From the NCBI GenBank assembly GCA_900544385.1, contig UQVD01000085.1, positions 1-8,486 of the forward strand: a stretch of DNA of 8,486 nt. Direction: 5' to 3'. This document shows, one piece after another, positions 6,224 to 8,486 of this stretch (positions within the stretch are counted from its first letter, which is position 1; every line of letters starts with the position of its first letter). The notes beneath the pieces were generated by a model that ran no database searches, was not told where the DNA came from, and was given only the letters and a program-made list of their open reading frames with translations. The position numbers were made by a program, and so were the translations under genes. Source of the DNA: an uncultured Collinsella sp. (GTDB lineage: Bacteria; Actinomycetota; Coriobacteriia; Coriobacteriales; Coriobacteriaceae).

Positions 6224-6239
6224 AGAGAATGGGATAGTT

Positions 6240-7340
6240 ATGGCTGCAATTTTCAATAGCCCCAGCAAGTACATCCAGGGTCCGGACGAGCTCGCCAAGC
6301 TCGGCTCCTATGTCGAGCCGCTCGGCGCTAAGGCCCTCGTCATCGTGACGCCTTCGGGCAAGAAGCGCGTCGGTGCCAAGATCGAGGGCGGCTTTGCCGA
6401 GGCCAAGGCCGAGCTGCTGTTTGAGGACTTTAACGGTGAGTGCTCCAAGGGCGAGGTCGATCGCCTGGTTGCGCTCGCTCGCGACAACGGTTGCGACATC
6501 ATCGTCGGCGTCGGTGGCGGCAAGATCCTCGACACCGCGAAGGCCGTCGCCTATTACCTGGAGTCCCCGGTTATCATTTGCCCCACCATTGCTTCGACCG
6601 ATGCCCCGTGTTCGGCGCTTTCGGTGCTCTATACCGATGACGGCCAGTTCGACAAATACCTCTTCCTTAAGGCAAACCCCAATATCGTCCTTATGGATAC
6701 GACGGTTATCGCGGCGAGCCCGGTGCGCCTGACGGTTTCCGGTATGGGCGATGCGCTCGCAACCTATTTCGAGGCTCAGGCGACGCACGATGCCGACGGC
6801 GGCACCTGCGCCGGCGGCAAGGGCGGAATGGCCGGTCTGGCGCTCGCCAAGCTCTGCTACGAGACGCTTATGGCCGATGGCGTCAAGGCCAAGGTCGCGC
6901 TGGAGAAGGGCGCGCTCACGCCTGCCGTCGAGCACATCATCGAGGCCAATACGCTGCTTTCGGGCATTGGCTTTGAGAGCTCGGGCCTTGCCGCTGCTCA
7001 TGCCATCCACAATGGTCTGACGATGCTGCCCGAGTGCCACGGCATGTATCACGGCGAGAAGGTCGCCTTCGGCACTATCGTCCAGCTGGTACTCGAGGAT
7101 GCCCCGACCGAGAAGCTCGAGGAAGTCTTGGGCTTCTGCATTGAGCTTGGCCTGCCGGTCACGATGAAGGAACTTGGCGTTGCCGAGCTTACGCGCGAGC
7201 AGGCCATGATTGTTGCCGATGCCGCCTGCGCACCCGATGACACCATGTGCAACATGCCCTTTGAGGTGACGCCCGAGATGGTCGCAAACGCCATCCTGGG
7301 TGCCGACGCGCTGGGCCACTACTATCTCATGGATGAGTAA
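6240..7340 (+). CDS. gldA: Glycerol dehydrogenase (NAD+, zinc-dependent)
   Basis: This 366-residue cytoplasmic enzyme is the normal length for GldA, which oxidises glycerol to dihydroxyacetone with NAD+ and can also reduce dihydroxyacetone, hydroxyacetone or related compounds. YIQGPDEL (11-18) is the family's N-terminal signature. GVGGGKILDTAKAVA (90-104) binds NAD. CPTIASTDAPCSALSVLY (114-131) is the conserved loop. Zinc ligands by family pattern are D171 (GMGDAL), H254 (AAAHAIH) and H271 (GMYHGEK), close to the known D173, H256 and H274 of Bacillus GlyDH. The ATG at 6240 has only a weak ribosome site (GGGA, 5 bases before) and starts 16 bases after the previous gene's terminator. It ends in its own strong terminator. 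With the upstream alcohol dehydrogenase it could balance NADH during glycerol or polyol fermentation; no dihydroxyacetone kinase is in view. Confidence 0.93.
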   Translation: MAAIFNSPSKYIQGPDELAKLGSYVEPLGAKALVIVTPSGKKRVGAKIEGGFAEAKAELLFEDFNGECSKGEVDRLVALARDNGCDIIVGVGGGKILDTAKAVAYYLESPVIICPTIASTDAPCSALSVLYTDDGQFDKYLFLKANPNIVLMDTTVIAASPVRLTVSGMGDALATYFEAQATHDADGGTCAGGKGGMAGLALAKLCYETLMADGVKAKVALEKGALTPAVEHIIEANTLLSGIGFESSGLAAAHAIHNGLTMLPECHGMYHGEKVAFGTIVQLVLEDAPTEKLEEVLGFCIELGLPVTMKELGVAELTREQAMIVADAACAPDDTMCNMPFEVTPEMVANAILGADALGHYYLMDE

Positions 7341-7352
7341 ATCAAGCTAAGG

Positions 7353-7388
7353 AAGGGGCAAAGCCAACAGATGGCTTTGCCCCTTTTT
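7353..7388 (+). terminator. Intrinsic terminator after gldA
   Basis: The stem runs from A7353 and GGGGCAAAGCC (7355-7365) to GGCTTTGCCCC (7373-7383), about 13 bp with the flanking A-T pairs. It has a 7-base loop and a TTTTT tail at 7384-7388. It begins 12 bases after the gldA stop. Confidence 0.93.
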
Positions 7389-7392
7389 GCTA

Positions 7393-7423
7393 TGGTGCAA
7401 AGGGGTAAGGTTTCTTTGCACCA
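7393..7423 (+). promoter_or_regulatory. Second hairpin directly after the gldA terminator
   Basis: TGGTGCAAAG (7393-7402) pairs perfectly with CTTTGCACCA (7414-7423) over an 11-base loop. No T-run follows. Its arms share GCAAAG/CTTTGC with the terminator just before it, so the arms could be exchanged between the two structures. It lies in the leader of the shortened gldA paralogue. It may be a backup terminator, a switch or an operator. Confidence 0.55.
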
Positions 7424-7453
7424 ATTGTTGTTTGATGAAGGGCGGATTCTCGT

Positions 7454-7960
7454 ATGGCGCTTCCTATGGTTTACGGCGGTCCCGGCCGGTATGTTCAGGG
7501 GCCGGGCGAACTGTCGCGTCAAGGCAGGTATTTGTCATGGTTGGGCTGCGCTGCCTATGTCTTGTTTGACCAGGGCACCGAGGATCGGCTGTGCAGGCAG
7601 ATCGTCGATGGATTTCTGGACGAAGATCTAAGCGAGCCGTTCTTTAAGATTTATGACGGTCCGTGTACGGAAGGGGCCGTTGTCGAAATGGCTAAGGAAG
7701 CCCAGGCCGAGTATTGCGACATGGTAGTGGGTATTGGCGGCGGCAAAATGCTCGATATCGCCAAGGCCGTTGCGTTTTATGCCGAGTTGCCGTTGTGCGT
7801 ATGTCCCACGGCGGCGTCGATGGACGGTCCGTGCAGTGCGATTTCCGATGCCGACCTGCAGGGTGTTGCAAATGCGGTCTTTAGAAACGAGCGTAATATG
7901 GCCAACGAGCAGGCCAAGGTGACCAAACAAAAGCTCGTGCAGCTCATGTGCGAGGCATAG
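7454..7960 (+). pseudogene. Glycerol dehydrogenase paralogue with the metal-binding core deleted in frame
   Basis: Residues 1-131 are a clear GldA N-terminal half: RYVQGPGEL (12-20), GIGGGKMLDIAKAVA (93-107) and CPTAASMDGPCSAIS (117-131). In the block ending there, 29 of 44 residues match the intact gldA upstream, counted by eye. The chain then jumps at S131/D132 to a C-terminal piece (VANAVF, then MANEQAKVTKQ at 149-159) that aligns with gldA residues from about 319 onward. About 190 residues are missing, including all three zinc ligands, so metal-dependent dehydrogenase activity is not possible. The reading frame is kept, and it ends at a TAG where the intact protein continues for about ten residues (the next codons, CTT GGC, still match LG). 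The direct repeat CGAT flanks the join (7840-7843 and 7846-7849). The ATG has only a distant AAGGG as ribosome site. It is either a decaying pseudogene or a bare NAD-binding domain; an assembly error is also possible. Confidence 0.8.
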
Positions 7961-8040
7961 CTTGGCGCTTGATTGATCTTGTGCAATCGAGGCAGCGATA
8001 GGCCATGGACTATTTGCCGCAAAGATGCTCCGCGTGTAAT

Positions 8041-8071
8041 TTGCCCGAGGCGTGGGCCGATAGCGTATCAT
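8041..8071 (+). promoter_or_regulatory. Possible promoter of the ferredoxin-type gene
   Basis: TTGCCC (8041-8046) and TATCAT (8066-8071) could be -35 and -10 elements with a 19-base spacer, longer than ideal. They lie about 40 bases before the start codon at 8112. The rest of the 151-base gap after the gldA remnant shows only a weak GATTG/CAATC inverted repeat near 7970-7990. Confidence 0.3.
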
Positions 8072-8096
8072 TATCTCTTGCTTATTTGCACTGCTC

Positions 8097-8105
8097 AGGG
8101 AGGGG
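8097..8105 (+). promoter_or_regulatory. Shine-Dalgarno AGGGAGGGG of the ferredoxin-type gene
   Basis: This purine-rich AGGGAGGGG lies 6 bases before the ATG at 8112 and supports that start. Confidence 0.7.
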
Positions 8106-8111
8106 CCGCGC

Positions 8112-8444
8112 ATGGCGCAGGAACACGATCTGTTTGATGACATTATCGAGATCAGCAAAGGTTTCGATTTTCTTAAAAACCCGCTTGGCGGCGTGACCGA
8201 TGCACTCGATCCGTCGGCGCCGCAGTGGAATCCTGCTGACTACAAGGAGCGTCCGCGCGGCAACACCATTCCGTGCCTGACCTGCAAAAACGAAAAGAGC
8301 GGCTGCACCGCGTGCATGGACGTGTGCCCGGTCAACGCTATTGAGGTCGAGGAAGACGCCATCGAGATCCTCGACTCCTGCCGCAAGTGCGGTCTGTGCG
8401 CCGCTGCCTGTCCGACCGAGGCGATCATCTCTCCGCGCCTTGCA
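8112..8444 (+). CDS. 4Fe-4S ferredoxin-domain protein, 3' end missing
   Basis: Only the first 111 residues are genomic. An N-terminal region of about 54 residues without cysteine (rich in Asp, Pro and Leu) precedes two iron-sulfur motifs. The first is C55-x2-C58-x6-C65-x2-C68-x3-C72-Pro, which has an extra cysteine and a stretched gap compared with the plain CxxCxxCxxxCP. The second, C90-x2-C93-x2-C96-x3-C100-Pro, is canonical. A 2[4Fe-4S] electron carrier domain is therefore clear. The N-terminal extension and the open frame at the cut suggest the domain belongs to a larger redox protein, not a small ferredoxin, but its family cannot be told. The apparent last six residues LSLIHI and the TGA stop are translated adapter and must be dropped. 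The ATG has a good ribosome site. Confidence 0.85.
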
Positions 8445-8486
8445 CTGTCTCTTATACACATCTGACGCTGCCGACGATATGCAGTG
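8445..8486. other. Illumina Nextera adapter and index left on the contig end
   Basis: Bases 8445-8463 read CTGTCTCTTATACACATCT, the Tn5 mosaic end. Bases 8464-8477 (GACGCTGCCGACGA) complete the reverse complement of the Nextera read-1 adapter, 33 bases in all. The next eight bases, TATGCAGT, are the reverse complement of ACTGCATA, which I recall as the i5 index N506/S506. The last G fits the first base of the following P5 sequence. This is library DNA, not a mobile element of the organism. Confidence 0.97.

Noticed and set aside
6222..7319. 365-residue open frame antisense to gldA
   Set aside because: It covers a gene with full catalytic motifs on the other strand. It has no recognisable family and is a by-product of high-GC codon use.
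8082..8461. Antisense frames beginning MCIRDS or MYKRQ
   Set aside because: Their first residues are translated adapter, a familiar artefact of untrimmed contigs, and the remainder is antisense to the ferredoxin-type gene.
8445..8462. Residues LSLIHI and TGA as the natural end of the iron-sulfur protein
   Set aside because: These codons are the Nextera mosaic end and adapter.
8445..8463. Mosaic end as evidence of a natural Tn5-type transposon
   Set aside because: It is followed directly by the sequencing adapter and an index and sits at the contig edge, so it is library preparation.
1..8486. CRISPR array, tRNA or rRNA genes, prophage or insertion sequence
   Set aside because: I looked on both strands and saw no regularly spaced repeats, cloverleaf or rRNA signatures, or transposase, integrase or phage proteins.

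Overview
This GC-rich window most likely comes from an actinobacterium of the Coriobacteriia, perhaps Collinsella or a relative. That placement is inferred from base composition, codon use and the MurT/GatD and dehydrogenase gene types; no marker gene in the window proves it. The right end is a contig end: the last 42 bases are untrimmed Illumina Nextera adapter plus an index, not genomic DNA.

Layout. Positions 1-94 hold what may be the last codons of a plus-strand gene and a perfect 10-bp stem-loop. Positions 95-4437 hold a tightly packed minus-strand operon read right to left: two neighbouring helical-repeat proteins that are diverged tandem paralogues (4437-3361, then 3361-2318, overlapping by one base as TAATG), followed by a 725-residue fusion of MurT and GatD, the two subunits of lipid II isoglutaminyl synthase (2272-95). 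A 500-bp divergent intergenic region (4438-4937) is unusually rich in repeats: five copies of an RTGYCG(G)CA motif, an imperfect 21/22-bp tandem repeat, three inverted repeats built on GGTGC/GCACC, three AAACGTTT palindromes resembling LacI-family operators, and a perfect 9-bp inverted repeat in the leader of the next gene.

Positions 4938-7960 are a plus-strand run of three members of the iron-containing alcohol dehydrogenase superfamily: a butanol-dehydrogenase-like enzyme (4938-6161), an intact glycerol dehydrogenase (6240-7340), and a shortened second glycerol dehydrogenase (7454-7960) that has lost, in frame, about 190 central residues including all metal ligands. Strong intrinsic terminators follow the first two. 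The one after the first gene sits so close to gldA that gldA must be reached through it or started from within or before it. The window ends in the first 111 residues of a 2[4Fe-4S] ferredoxin-type protein (8112-8444), cut by the adapter.

How the genes fit together. The minus operon concerns peptidoglycan: amidation of D-glutamate in lipid II by MurT-GatD, with two proteins of unknown role. The plus-strand genes look like NAD(P)-dependent redox enzymes for polyols, alcohols and aldehydes, typical of fermentation and redox balancing, possibly under LacI-type sugar-responsive control. I see no tRNA, rRNA, CRISPR array, insertion sequence or phage gene. The best candidates for something new are the MurT-GatD fusion with its paralogue pair, the repeat-rich control region, and the gutted glycerol dehydrogenase.
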